Of a stretch of 64,000 bases of DNA, positions 36,601 to 45,498 are shown one piece after another. The notes beneath the pieces are model-generated. The model was not told the DNA's origin. It made no database searches and saw nothing but the letters and a program-made list of their open reading frames with translations. The first letter of the stretch is position 1. The number at the start of each line of letters is the position of its first letter. The DNA is taken from positions 1,922,001-1,986,000 of the forward strand of contig NZ_CP011868.1 of assembly GCF_001294645.1 (NCBI RefSeq), given 5' to 3'. The DNA comes from Pseudonocardia sp. HH130629-09. Its GTDB lineage: Bacteria > Actinomycetota > Actinomycetes > Mycobacteriales > Pseudonocardiaceae. The translations under genes were made by a program, and so were the position numbers.

Positions 36601-37173
36601 ATGGGCAGATGGGAGCCGGACGCCGCCGGACGGCTGCGTGGAGCGGCCCTGGACCTGTTCGAGGAGCACGGCTTCGACGGCACGACGGTGGAGGACATCG
36701 CGTCCCGGGCCGGGGTCACCAAGCGGACGTTCTTCCGGCACTACGCCGACAAGCGGGAGGTGCTGTTCGGCGGGGACTCGGGGGAGTCGTTCGTGGCCCT
36801 GTTCGCCGCGGGGCTGGCCGCCGTGGGCCCGGACGTGCCACCCGAGCGTGCGCTGAGCGCCGCGCTGGAACACGCGGCCGGCGCGCTCGCCCCAGGGTGG
36901 GAGTTCGCGCGGCGCCGGCAGGGGGTGCTGATGGCGAACGTCTCGCTGCGGGAGCGGGAACTGGTGAAGATGGAGGCGGTCGCGCGGGTGCTCGCCGAGG
37001 GACTGCGTGACCGGGGCGTGGGCGAGCCGGGTGCGACCGTGGCGGCCGAGGCGGGCGTCGCGGTGTTCCGCACCGCGTTCACCCGCTGGGTCTCCGCCCC
37101 GGTGCCGGGTGACCTGGCGGCGGAGATCCGGGTGGTCTCCGCGGCGCTGCGCCGGGTGCTCGCCGGCGGGTGA
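36601..37173 (+). CDS. TetR family transcriptional regulator
   Basis: A 190-residue repressor-type protein. The N-terminal HTH reads LRGAALDLFEEHGFDGTTVE, DIASRAGVTKRTFFRHYADK, the standard TetR DNA-binding motif, followed by an all-helical ligand domain ending in a TetR_C-like region (AEAGVAVFRTAFTRWV). The R-T-F-F-R-H-Y-x-D-K-R-E recognition helix is well kept. It is transcribed divergently from the epimerase, and two dyads lie between them. Ligand unknown. Confidence 0.93.
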   Translation: MGRWEPDAAGRLRGAALDLFEEHGFDGTTVEDIASRAGVTKRTFFRHYADKREVLFGGDSGESFVALFAAGLAAVGPDVPPERALSAALEHAAGALAPGWEFARRRQGVLMANVSLRERELVKMEAVARVLAEGLRDRGVGEPGATVAAEAGVAVFRTAFTRWVSAPVPGDLAAEIRVVSAALRRVLAGG

Positions 37174-37202
37174 CCGGCGGCCCGGACGGGCCGGACCGCC
37201 GG
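37174..37202. terminator. Hairpin between tetR and the acyl-CoA dehydrogenase gene
   Basis: Inverted repeat of 11 bp with one mismatch (37174-37184 and 37192-37202) between two converging genes. Confidence 0.4.
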
Positions 37203-37209
37203 CGAACGG

Positions 37210-38367
37210 TCAGCCGCGGGCGGCGCGGCCCAGCGCGTCGCGGGCGATGATCACCTGCTGGATCTGGCTGGTGCCCTCGTAGATCCGGAAGAGCCGGGCG
37301 TCGCGGTAGAACCGCTCGACCGCGACCCCGCGCATGTAACCCGCCCCGCCGTGCACCTGGACGGCGCGGTCGGCGACCCGGCCCACCATCTCCGAGCAGA
37401 AGTACTTGGCGGCGGCGGGCCCGGAGACCATGTCGGTGCCGTCGTCGAAGCTGCGAGCGGCGTCGAGGACCAGGCCGCGGCCGGCACGCGCGTCGGTGAC
37501 CGAGTCCGCGACCAGGCCCTGGACCAGCTGGAACCGCGCGATCGGCTTGCCGCCCTGCTCCCGGGTCCTGGCGAACTCGACGGTCTCGTGGACCAGGCGG
37601 TCGGCCATCCCGACGCAGACGGCGGCGATGTGCAGCCGGCCGTGGGCCAGGCACTTGGCGGCGACGAGGAAGCCCTTGTCGATGCCGTCCTCGCCACCGA
37701 CGACGTTCTCGAACGGGACGCGGACGTCGTCGAGGTACACGTCGGCGGTCCACGCGCCGAACTGGCCCATCTTGTGGTCCTTCGGCCCGACCGAGAGGCC
37801 GGGGGTGCCCTTCGGGACGAGGAAGGTCGAGATGCCGCGGTTGCCGGGGGCGTCCGGGTCGGTCCGCGCGAACACCATGATCACGTCGGCGACGGGGGAG
37901 TTGGTGATGTAGCGCTTGGAGCCGTTGAGGACCCAGCCGTCGCCGTCGCGGACGGCCCTGGTGGTGAGCGACGACGGGTCGGAGCCCGCGTCGGCCTCGG
38001 TCAGCCCGAACGAGGCGGTGACCTCACCGGACGCCAGCCGGGGCAGCCACTGCTTCTTCTGCTCCTCGGTGCCGCCCTCCAGCAGCACGTGCCCGGCGAT
38101 GCCGTTGTTGGTGCCGAACAGCGAACGCAGCGCAGGGGTCGTCCAGCCGAGCTCGAACGCGAGCCGGACCTCCTGCGACGCGGTCAGGCCGAGGCCGCCG
38201 TACTGCTCGGGGATGGTGAAGCCGTAGAGGCCCATCTCCTTGCACTGGGCGACGATGCGCTCGGGGACGGCGTCCTCGGCGTCGATCCGCTCCTCCTGCG
38301 GCACCACCTCGGTGCGGATGAAGTCACGGACGGAGTCCAGGACGTCGGTGAGGTCGGCGGGGTCCAC
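37210..38367 (-). CDS. Acyl-CoA dehydrogenase
   Basis: FAD enzyme introducing a double bond into an acyl-CoA. The 385-residue protein has all three domains: FTIPEQYGGLGLTASQEVRL at the N-terminus, ASFGLTEADAGSDPSSLTTR and WVLNGSKRYITNSPVADVIM in the middle, and the C-terminal QVHGGAGYMRGVAVERFYRD with FRIYEGTSQIQQ, whose glutamate is the catalytic base. Chain-length preference cannot be read. The GTG at 38367 has GAGAAGG at proper distance and gives a normal family length; the frame extends to 38418. No beta-oxidation partners are adjacent. Confidence 0.93.
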   Translation of the reverse strand: MDPADLTDVLDSVRDFIRTEVVPQEERIDAEDAVPERIVAQCKEMGLYGFTIPEQYGGLGLTASQEVRLAFELGWTTPALRSLFGTNNGIAGHVLLEGGTEEQKKQWLPRLASGEVTASFGLTEADAGSDPSSLTTRAVRDGDGWVLNGSKRYITNSPVADVIMVFARTDPDAPGNRGISTFLVPKGTPGLSVGPKDHKMGQFGAWTADVYLDDVRVPFENVVGGEDGIDKGFLVAAKCLAHGRLHIAAVCVGMADRLVHETVEFARTREQGGKPIARFQLVQGLVADSVTDARAGRGLVLDAARSFDDGTDMVSGPAAAKYFCSEMVGRVADRAVQVHGGAGYMRGVAVERFYRDARLFRIYEGTSQIQQVIIARDALGRAARG

Positions 38368-38507
38368 GGGCACACCTTCTCGCGTCGTCGCGTCTGTTAC
38401 CGGGTGGTAGCTCACCATGTCGCCCCCGCCCCACGCGACCCCGGCGCGGCCTTCGTCACCGCCTATCCTGCGCAGGGGACGACCGGCAGGCGAGGAGGTG
38501 GACCGTG

Positions 38508-39947
38508 ATGGCGGAGGAGCAGGCCGTCCGGCCGCGGCCGGACCCCGACGAGCCGGGCGGCAGCCACCTGGACCCGCACCTGGTCGGTGCGCTGGAGGGC
38601 TGGGGCAACGGCGCGCTGCGCGAGTACCTGCTGCGCGACGGCGGCCTGCACCTGCCGCACGCGCCGGGCTGGCCGTCGACGTGGCCGGGACGCACCCGGC
38701 TCGGCGCGCAGATGGCGTACCTGCTCACCGGGCTCCCGCTGGCCATCGTGTGCGGTGTCGTCGTCCTCGTCGGGCTGGTCCTGGGCTCTGGGACGTTCGT
38801 GGTCTGGATCGGGCTCCCGATCACCGTCGGCACGCTGGCCGCCGCGCGCGGGTTCGCCGAGTTCGAGCGCCGGGCGACCGAGGCCGCGACCGGGCGCCCG
38901 CTGCCGCCGCACCACTACCGCCCGAACCGCGGCCGGCGGTTGATGGGCCGGTTGTTCCGCGCGCTGGCCGACCCGCAGAGCTGGCGCGACGTCGCACACG
39001 CCGTGGCGGCGCTGCCGCTGCGGGCGGTCACCGCCGCCGTCGCACTCGCCTGGTCGGTCACCGGGCTCGGCGGCCTGTTCTACGTCTTCTGGCAGTGGTC
39101 GCTGCCGCGCGGCGAGGACGTCTGGACGCTCTTCGAGTCGGTCACCGGCATCCACTCCACGGCCGGCGACATCGCGCTCAACACCGGTCTCGGCGTGCTC
39201 CTGCTGGTGACGCTGCCGACGGTGGTCCGCTGGCTGACCGACGTCCGGGCGCTGCTCGCCCGTGGCCTGCTCACGAACCAGACCGCGGCGCTGCGGGCCA
39301 GGGCGCAGGCGCTGGCGTCGGGTCGCCGCGCGGCCGTCGCCGCGGAGGCGCAGACGCTGCGCCGGCTGGAGCGCGACATCCACGACGGCCCGCAGCAGCG
39401 GCTGGTGCGGCTGGGCATGGACCTCGAGGCGGCCGTCCGCCGGCTCGACGACGCCCCGGAGAAGGCCCGTCCGCTGCTGCACGAGGCGCTGGAGCAGAGC
39501 CGCGAGGCGCTGTCGGAGCTGCGGGCGCTGTCCCGCGGGATCGCCCCGCCGATCCTCGCCGACCGGGGACTCGGTCCCGCGCTGGCGGCCGCGGCCGGGC
39601 GCAGCCCGGTCCCGGTCGACCTGGACGTCGGGCTCGATCCCGGCTCCCGGCTGCCCGCGCTGGTGGAGAACACCGCGTACTTCGTGGTGTCCGAGGCACT
39701 GACCAACATCGCCAAGCACGCGGAGGCGTCGACGGCGACGGTCACCGTGACCGTCGACGACACCCTGCTGCGGATCGTGGTGACCGACGACGGCCGCGGC
39801 GGGGCCCACCTGGGGAAGGGGCACGGTCTGGCCGGGCTCGCGGACCGGCTGGAGATCGTCGAGGGCCGGCTGGACGTCCGCAGCCCGGCCGGCGGTCCCA
39901 CCGAGCTGACCGCGGAGGTACCGGTCGCCGGGCTGGGCGAGGCGTGA
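38508..39947 (+). CDS. NarL-type sensor histidine kinase with membrane sensor domain
   Basis: A 479-residue two-component sensor. Four or so hydrophobic segments (for example YLLTGLPLAIVCGVVVLVGL, VTAAVALAWSVTGLGGLFYV, NTGLGVLLLVTLPTVV) form an N-terminal sensor module. Then come the HisKA_3 dimerisation helix with the phospho-accepting histidine in LERDIHDGPQQRLVRLGMDL, and the HATPase domain with the N-box FVVSEALTNIAKHAEAS, VVTDDGRGGAHLG and GHGLAGLADRLE. GGAGG lies 9 bases before the ATG; a GTG three bases earlier is possible. It overlaps or abuts the response regulator gene. Stimulus unknown. Confidence 0.93.
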   Translation: MAEEQAVRPRPDPDEPGGSHLDPHLVGALEGWGNGALREYLLRDGGLHLPHAPGWPSTWPGRTRLGAQMAYLLTGLPLAIVCGVVVLVGLVLGSGTFVVWIGLPITVGTLAAARGFAEFERRATEAATGRPLPPHHYRPNRGRRLMGRLFRALADPQSWRDVAHAVAALPLRAVTAAVALAWSVTGLGGLFYVFWQWSLPRGEDVWTLFESVTGIHSTAGDIALNTGLGVLLLVTLPTVVRWLTDVRALLARGLLTNQTAALRARAQALASGRRAAVAAEAQTLRRLERDIHDGPQQRLVRLGMDLEAAVRRLDDAPEKARPLLHEALEQSREALSELRALSRGIAPPILADRGLGPALAAAAGRSPVPVDLDVGLDPGSRLPALVENTAYFVVSEALTNIAKHAEASTATVTVTVDDTLLRIVVTDDGRGGAHLGKGHGLAGLADRLEIVEGRLDVRSPAGGPTELTAEVPVAGLGEA

Positions 39948-39961
39948 CCGAGGATGGCTCC

Positions 39962-40609
39962 ATGACGATGCGCGTGGTGCTCGCGGAGGACTCGATGCTG
40001 CTGCGCGAGGGCCTCGTCCGGTTGCTGGAGGAGGCCGGGGCGACCGTCGTGTCGGCCGTCGGTGACGGTGAGGCGCTGGTCGCGACGGTGGCCGAGCACG
40101 AACCGGAGGTCGCCGTCGTCGACGTGCGGATGCCGCCGTCGTTCACCGACGAGGGGCTGCGGGCCGCGCTGGAGATCCGGCGGTCGCACCCCGGCGTCGG
40201 GATCCTGGTGCTGTCGCAGTACGTCGAGGAGTCCTACGCGACCGACCTGCTGGAGGCCGGTGGCGGGGTCGGCTACCTGCTCAAGGACCGGGTGTCCAAA
40301 CTGGCGGACCTGTCCGACGCGCTGACCCGGGTGGCGGCGGGCGGCACGGTCCTGGACCCGGAGGTGGTGTCGGCCCTGCTGACCAACCGCCGTCGCCGGG
40401 ACCCGCTGGCGGTGCTGTCCCCGCGCGAGCGGGAGGTGCTGGAGCTGATGGCGCAGGGCCGCACCAACACCGCGATCGGGCGGCTGATGGTGATCACCCA
40501 GGGCGCGGTCGAGAAGCACATCTCGTCGATCTTCACCAAGCTCGGGCTGCCCCCGTCGTCGGACGACCACCGCCGGGTCATGGCGGTGCTCGCCTGGCTG
40601 GAGAGCTGA
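39962..40609 (+). CDS. LuxR/NarL-family response regulator
   Basis: The 215-residue partner of the adjacent kinase. The receiver domain opens MRVVLAEDSMLLREGLVRLL, with the phospho-acceptor Asp in VAVVDVRMPPSFTDEGL, and the conserved lysine in VGYLLKDRVSKL. The output domain is a LuxR HTH: LSPREREVLELMAQGRTNTA, then AVEKHISSIFTKLGL. The ATG has GAGG 8 bases upstream; a GTG at 39944, overlapping the kinase stop as GTGA, would add six residues. Targets unknown. Confidence 0.94.
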   Translation: MTMRVVLAEDSMLLREGLVRLLEEAGATVVSAVGDGEALVATVAEHEPEVAVVDVRMPPSFTDEGLRAALEIRRSHPGVGILVLSQYVEESYATDLLEAGGGVGYLLKDRVSKLADLSDALTRVAAGGTVLDPEVVSALLTNRRRRDPLAVLSPREREVLELMAQGRTNTAIGRLMVITQGAVEKHISSIFTKLGLPPSSDDHRRVMAVLAWLES

Positions 40610-40621
40610 GCCGGGGCGGCG

Positions 40622-41512
40622 TCAGGGGAACCGGCCGGTCCGCCCGGCCGCGTCGAGCAGCCGGGTCAGCCCGGCCGCGTAGGTCGCGACCCGGGCGTGG
40701 AAGTTGGGGACGGCGGGGTCCGGGTCCGGGCCCCAGGCGTTGACCCCGGCGAGCCGCCCGCCGACGACGACCGGGGCCCCGCTGTCGGTGGGGCGGTGCG
40801 GGGCCATCGGCGTCCCCGGCCCCGGCGCGGCCGTGCCCGCGGTACAGAGGTAGTCCGCCGGGTCGTAGCTCCACCCGTGGGCCACCGGCGGGACGACGCT
40901 GCGGGCGTCGCGGGCGGCTGCGGTGCAGACGGCGTCGTCGAGCACGACCTCCGGGGACTGCCAGAGCACCGGTTCGTCCTGCGGGGACACCCGCCAGCCG
41001 AGGTAGCGTGCCGGGCTGCTGGCCGGCGGTCCGGTCCCGGCCATCGGCAGCGGGGTGGCCCCGGCCGGCGAGTCCAGCAGCACCAGGCCGATGTCCGGGG
41101 GTGAGGTGCGGGGCCGGACGAGGCCGGTGAGGACGCCGTCGCCGCCGGCCGGGACGCCGTCCGGCGGGGTCCACAGGTCCGCCACCCCGACCTCGGTCCC
41201 GGCCCCGGTGCGCAGATCGGCCCGGCCCACGAGCACGACCATCGCCGACGGCTCGCGCCGGGCCACGCAGTGGCCGGCGGTGACCACGGCGCGCGGGGCC
41301 ACGAGCGTCCCGGCACACTGCTTGACCGGCGGGCCGCCGCCGTCGGGCCGGTCGGCGAGCGCCACCACCCACGGCGCGTCGGCGGCGCGGACCGGGCCGT
41401 TCCCGGGCACCGGCGGCGGGACCGGACGGGGCCGGTAGCTCCAGACGGCGATCCCGCCCACCAGCACGACGACGGCGAGCACGGCGAGCGGCCACCGGCG
41501 GCGTCGGGCCAT
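40622..41512 (-). CDS. Trypsin-like serine protease, membrane-anchored or secreted
   Basis: A 296-residue chymotrypsin-fold protein. An N-terminal basic stretch and one hydrophobic helix (WPLAVLAVVVLVGGIAVWSY) are followed by a Pro-rich spacer, so it is secreted or anchored. The catalytic triad is visible: His in VVTAGHCVA, Asp in PPDIGLVLLD, Ser in TDSGAPVVVGG. Paired cysteines (KQCAGTLV/GHC; CTAAA/YLCTAG) should form disulfides. A near-perfect -10 TATACT (minus strand, 41520-41525) lies 7 bases before the ATG, indicating a leaderless mRNA and fixing the start. Confidence 0.9.
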   Translation of the reverse strand: MARRRRWPLAVLAVVVLVGGIAVWSYRPRPVPPPVPGNGPVRAADAPWVVALADRPDGGGPPVKQCAGTLVAPRAVVTAGHCVARREPSAMVVLVGRADLRTGAGTEVGVADLWTPPDGVPAGGDGVLTGLVRPRTSPPDIGLVLLDSPAGATPLPMAGTGPPASSPARYLGWRVSPQDEPVLWQSPEVVLDDAVCTAAARDARSVVPPVAHGWSYDPADYLCTAGTAAPGPGTPMAPHRPTDSGAPVVVGGRLAGVNAWGPDPDPAVPNFHARVATYAAGLTRLLDAAGRTGRFP

Positions 41513-41554
41513 GCGGACGAGTATACCCGCCGGACGCCTGCCGGGCAACGGGTG

Positions 41555-43360
41555 TCAGACCGAGCGCAGGTCCAGCTCCAGCGCCTGCGGTCCGTCCGCC
41601 TCGACCAGCACCGGGATCCCCCAGTCCTGCTGGTACCGGTGACACGCCGCGAAGGTGTCCCCGGCGTCGTCGCAGGCCGCCGCGGCCACGGCGATCTGCA
41701 GCACGCCGGAGCCGACCGCCGGGTCGAGGCGCAGCACCCGCTGCAGCCCGGTCGCCGTCCCCGATCCGGCGAGCAGCAGCTCGGGCGGGTCCGCGGTGAC
41801 GGTGAGCGACGTCGGATCGCCGAACCGGTCGTCGAGGTGCTGGCCGGTGGGCGGCACGAACCCGATCCGCAGCTCCGGTTCGGCCCCCAGCTCCAGCGGG
41901 GTGCGGCGGACCGCGTGGGCGGCCCCCGCGACCAGCGTCCCGGCCGGGACCGGGATGCGCACCAGCCGGTGCGCCGCGGACTCGACGACGATCAGGGTGT
42001 CACCGGCGGCACCGCCGGTGCGGTCCAGGAGCAGGTCCGACGGCTCGGCCAGCCCGTCGGCCAGTGTGGACACCGTGTCCGACGACGGGTCGTAGCGCCG
42101 GATCGCCCCGTTGTAGGTGTCGGCGACGGCGACCGAGCCGTCGGGCAGGACGGCCACGCCCAGCGGGTGCTGGAGCAGCGCCTGCGCGGCCGGGCCGTCC
42201 CGGTGCCCGAACTCGAACAGCCCCTGCCCGGTGGCCGTGGCGACCTGCGCCCCGGCCCCGGGGTCGGTCCGCACCCGGCGCAGGCCCGACACCTCGGAGT
42301 CGGCGACCCAGAGCGTGCCGTCCGGGCCGGTCGCCACTCCCGAGGGCTGGGCGAGGAACGCCTCGCCGAACGCCCCGTCGCGCAGGCCCTCGGTCGTCGT
42401 CCCGGCCAGGACCCTGGCCTCGCCGGTGTCCGGGTCCACGGTCCAGAGCTGGTGCGACCCGGCCATGGCGACGACGACCCGCCCCTCCCACGTCGCGAGG
42501 TCCCACGGCGAGGACAGCGCGTGGCCGACCGACCCCGGCTCGACGTGTTCGCGCAGCTGGGACCCGGTGCTGGCGAGGGTGCGCACGGCGCCGTCCGGCC
42601 AGGAGACCCGGCGGACCGTGTGGTTCGCGGTGTCGGCGACCAGCACCGTCCGGTCGTCGAGCACCAGCACGCCCTGGGGCTCGGCGAACCGGGCGGCCGG
42701 TGCCGGCCCGTTGGTCGCGCCGCGCTCGCCGCTGCCGATCCGGCGGATCTCGGTGACGAGGTCGGGACCCAGCTCGACGAGCTGGTGGTGTGCGGTGTCC
42801 GACACCAGGAACGTCCCGCCGGGCAGGGCGGCGACCTTGCCGGGGAACCGGAGCGCGGTGTCCGGCGCGGGCGGGGCGACGTAGGGCCCGCTGCCGCGGC
42901 GCAACCGGTCACCGCCCGCGGCGATCAGCTCCCGGACCAGCGCGGCCAGGCCGGGCCCGTGCCCCTCACCCGCCATCCGGGCGACGACGACGCCGTCCGG
43001 GTCGATCACCGCGAGCGTCGGCCAGGCCCGGGCACCGTAGGCGTCCCAGGTGGTCAGCTCGGGATCGTCGAGGACGGGGTGCTCGACGCCGTAGCGTTCG
43101 ACGGCGGCCTCGACGGCTGCCGGGTCCGCCTCGTGCAGGAACTTGGGGGAGTGCACGCCGATGACGGTCAGCACGCCGTCCGGGCCGCCGAACTCCCGCT
43201 CGACCTCCCGCAGCTCGTCGAGCGCGTGCAGGCAGTTCACGCAGCAGAAGGTCCAGAAGTCCAGCACCACGATCCGGCCGCGCAGCTCCGCCAGCGTGAG
43301 ATCCCGGCCGCCGGTGTTGAGCCATCGCCGTCCGCGCAGCTCGGGCGCGCGCACCCGCAT
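41555..43360 (-). CDS. Thioredoxin-like domain fused to NHL-repeat beta-propeller
   Basis: A 601-residue protein. Residues 1 to about 160 form a TlpA/thioredoxin-like domain with the redox motif FWTFCCVNCLHALDE. From about 170 onward NHL repeats form a propeller; typical units are FAEPQGVLVLDDRTVLVADT, QPSGVATGPDGTLWVADS and HPLGVAVLPDGSVAVADTYN. The combination is known from animal NHLRC2 and many bacteria; the bacterial role is unclear, perhaps redox sensing or protein interaction. No signal peptide is seen, so it is probably cytoplasmic. The start is uncertain: ATG at 43360, or GTG at 43354 with GAGAGG 6 bases upstream. Confidence 0.92.
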   Translation of the reverse strand: MRVRAPELRGRRWLNTGGRDLTLAELRGRIVVLDFWTFCCVNCLHALDELREVEREFGGPDGVLTVIGVHSPKFLHEADPAAVEAAVERYGVEHPVLDDPELTTWDAYGARAWPTLAVIDPDGVVVARMAGEGHGPGLAALVRELIAAGGDRLRRGSGPYVAPPAPDTALRFPGKVAALPGGTFLVSDTAHHQLVELGPDLVTEIRRIGSGERGATNGPAPAARFAEPQGVLVLDDRTVLVADTANHTVRRVSWPDGAVRTLASTGSQLREHVEPGSVGHALSSPWDLATWEGRVVVAMAGSHQLWTVDPDTGEARVLAGTTTEGLRDGAFGEAFLAQPSGVATGPDGTLWVADSEVSGLRRVRTDPGAGAQVATATGQGLFEFGHRDGPAAQALLQHPLGVAVLPDGSVAVADTYNGAIRRYDPSSDTVSTLADGLAEPSDLLLDRTGGAAGDTLIVVESAAHRLVRIPVPAGTLVAGAAHAVRRTPLELGAEPELRIGFVPPTGQHLDDRFGDPTSLTVTADPPELLLAGSGTATGLQRVLRLDPAVGSGVLQIAVAAAACDDAGDTFAACHRYQQDWGIPVLVEADGPQALELDLRSV

Positions 43361-43411
43361 CCTCTCGTCCACGCAGACGTCCAACGTCCCGTCCCCGCGC
43401 GGGTGTTCCGG

Positions 43412-43625
43412 GGCCCGGCCGGAGGACCGCCGAGGGATCCGACGGCCCGGCGCTCGGCGCTGAAGGCCCGGCTGCCGGACCGGTCGGTGCTCGCCGGCGT
43501 CGGGAGCCTGCTCGCCGACGAGACGCCGTGGCGGGCCCGGACCGATCCGCGGACCCCGGTCCGCGACCTCACCCGGACCGATCTCGACCTGCCGTACCGC
43601 AACCTGGACCGGGGAACAGGGGTGA
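43412..43625 (+). pseudogene. Remnant of an Fpg/Nei-type DNA glycosylase
   Basis: One frame reads DPTARRSALKARLPDRSVLA, then GVGSLLADETPWRARTDPRT and PVRDL. This matches the Fpg/Nei H2TH stretch (D-x-S-x-x-A-G-x-G-N-x-x-A-D-E-x-x-W-R-A-x-x-x-P-x-x-P). The N-terminal catalytic Pro-Glu part and the zinc finger are missing and there is no start codon, so only about 65 residues of a former gene remain. Confidence 0.65.
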
Positions 43626-43749
43626 TCGTGCGCAGATCCCGTGACGTGCCCGTGACCCGCCCATCTCCGACACATCGACCCCCTGTGTTCGATCGACTAC
43701 GGCGAGTCCGCGATACTGCCTCGCAGCGATCCCGAAGGAGGGAGGCGAT

Positions 43750-44832
43750 ATGCCGGAACGGGTGTCCGTGAGCAAGCGGCTGTTGGTGGCGCTCTCGCAT
43801 GCGATCGAGCGCTTCGCGCTGGCCGGCGCGGACGACCAGCCGACGCTCGTCATCGCGATGTTCCAGCGCCTGAGCTACTTCGAGCGTGAGGTCGAGATGT
43901 ACCGGCGGATCGCCGGGCAGAGTACGGTGACGGTGGTGGGGCTGGTCGAGGAGCTGCCGCCCGCGCTCCCGCCGGGGATCGACCACGTGCTGCTCGACGA
44001 GCCCGATCCGCTCGCCCGCGAGTGGAGCGTCACCGTGCTCAGCCCCCGGTCCGGCGCCTGCCTGGTCGCGCTGGACACCGAGACGGTCTTCGAGGACTCG
44101 CCGACGCTGGAGGCGGGCCGTCGGTTCGAGGGGTCGTGGTCCTTCCGCCGGGAGGACGCCTACCACGAGGTCCTGCGGCTGCGGCGGGCCATGGCCGGGC
44201 GCACCGCGGCGTCCACCCTGGACCGGATCGACGAGGTCCTCCGTGCGGTCGTCGCCAGCCCGCACGACGGCGGCGACTCCCGGCTGGAGGCGTCGATGCG
44301 CTTCGTCACCGACCGGATGGAGCGCGCGCTGCGCGGCGAGGCACGCAACGACCGGCAGCTCGACGACGCGCGCGAGGACGACCGCGACCGCGCGACCGGC
44401 GCCCGCACCCCGGCGTTCCTGCACCGGTGGACCGCCGGTGGGACCAGCGGGACGCTGCCGATGGGGCTGCTCGGGATCCGGGTGCCGGAGATCGAGACCA
44501 TGCGCCGGTCGCTGGGGATGCGAGCCGAGTACGCCGCGCTGGAGGCCATCGGGCAGAGCCTGCGCCAGGTCCTGCCACAGCGTGCCGACCGCGCGATCCG
44601 GATCGGCGCGGCCGACTTCCTGCTGCTGTTCCCGGCCCGGCACGCCGCCGACCTGGCCCGCTACCACGACCAGGTGCAGGGCCACCTGCGCCGGTGCGAG
44701 ACGCGCTACCCGTTCGTCCCGCTGCACGGCACTGCCGCGGCGGCGGTGACCCGGAACCGGCCGCTCCCGGTGGACGAGGTCATGTCGGCCGCCCGGTACA
44801 GTGCGCCGCAACACCTGCCGATCCTCGCCTGA
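43750..44832 (+). CDS. DICT sensory-domain protein with degenerate GGDEF-like C-terminus
   Basis: A 360-residue protein. The N-terminus SVSKRLLVALSHAIERFAL followed by TLVIAMFQRLSYFEREVEMY and VTVVGLVEELPPALPPGIDH is the DICT domain, thought to sense signals in light- and c-di-GMP-linked proteins. After a charged helical region, the C-terminal part (RIGAADFLLLFPARHAADLA, CETRYPFVPLHGTAAAAVT) looks like a GGDEF-type fold without a G-G-D-E-F motif, so it should not make c-di-GMP. AAGGAGGGAGGCGAT precedes the ATG. Downstream gene is separate. Confidence 0.8.
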   Translation: MPERVSVSKRLLVALSHAIERFALAGADDQPTLVIAMFQRLSYFEREVEMYRRIAGQSTVTVVGLVEELPPALPPGIDHVLLDEPDPLAREWSVTVLSPRSGACLVALDTETVFEDSPTLEAGRRFEGSWSFRREDAYHEVLRLRRAMAGRTAASTLDRIDEVLRAVVASPHDGGDSRLEASMRFVTDRMERALRGEARNDRQLDDAREDDRDRATGARTPAFLHRWTAGGTSGTLPMGLLGIRVPEIETMRRSLGMRAEYAALEAIGQSLRQVLPQRADRAIRIGAADFLLLFPARHAADLARYHDQVQGHLRRCETRYPFVPLHGTAAAAVTRNRPLPVDEVMSAARYSAPQHLPILA

Positions 44833-44866
44833 CCGGCCCGGCGTCGGGGTGGTGCACAATCACCCG

Positions 44867-45433
44867 ATGCCGGACGAGTCGGACACCGCCCTGCTGTACG
44901 TCGACCGCGGACTCGTGCGCGCCGACCAGGGCCCGCCCGACCGGGCGGCGCAGCAACGGGCGCGCTCCAGGGCTCGGCTGCTCCGGGCACTCCGGTGGTC
45001 GTGGTCGACGACGGTGGTGCTGATCGTGCTCGTCCTGCTGCTGCCGGGCCCGGCCGGTGCCGGTCTGCTGGTCGCAGCACTCCTGCTGGTGCTCCTGGTG
45101 GCGCTGGCGGTCTTCGTCGCGGCCCGGTCCGCCCGGACCGCGCAGGCCGTCGCGGGGCTGCCGGTACCGATCGAGGTCGCCGGCCGGGTAGCACCGTCGA
45201 TGCGCTCGGTACTGGCGATGAGCCGGGTGATCGGGTCACAGCCGGTCCTGCGCCGCTCCCGCACGGCCGCCGAGGGAGTCGTCCTCGTCCGCCGCTGGTC
45301 CGCGTCGGCGGAGGGGCTGCGGGAGGCGTGGCTGCGGGGCGACGTCGCCGCCTGGCACGAGCACGCCCTGTCCATGGCCGCCGCCGGCGAACGCGCCGAG
45401 CGGGTCCGCGCCGAGGTGGAGACCGGCCACTGA
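44867..45433 (+). CDS. Small membrane protein of unknown function
   Basis: A 188-residue protein I do not recognise. The N-terminal 45 residues are polar with an Arg-rich helix; two hydrophobic segments (TTVVLIVLVLLLPGPAGAG and LLVAALLLVLLVALAVFVAA) follow as a hairpin, then a soluble tail with VAPSMRSVLAMSRVIGSQPV and REAWLRGDVAAWHEHALSMA. The ATG at 44867 is 6 bases after CACAAT, a plausible -10, so it may be leaderless. It follows the DICT gene by 34 bases. Confidence 0.65.
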   Translation: MPDESDTALLYVDRGLVRADQGPPDRAAQQRARSRARLLRALRWSWSTTVVLIVLVLLLPGPAGAGLLVAALLLVLLVALAVFVAARSARTAQAVAGLPVPIEVAGRVAPSMRSVLAMSRVIGSQPVLRRSRTAAEGVVLVRRWSASAEGLREAWLRGDVAAWHEHALSMAAAGERAERVRAEVETGH

Positions 45434-45498
45434 GCATTCGCCAACCTGACCAGGGTGTGGTGAACATGAGCGTCGGAACTGCGGCGATCGGGACGGCG

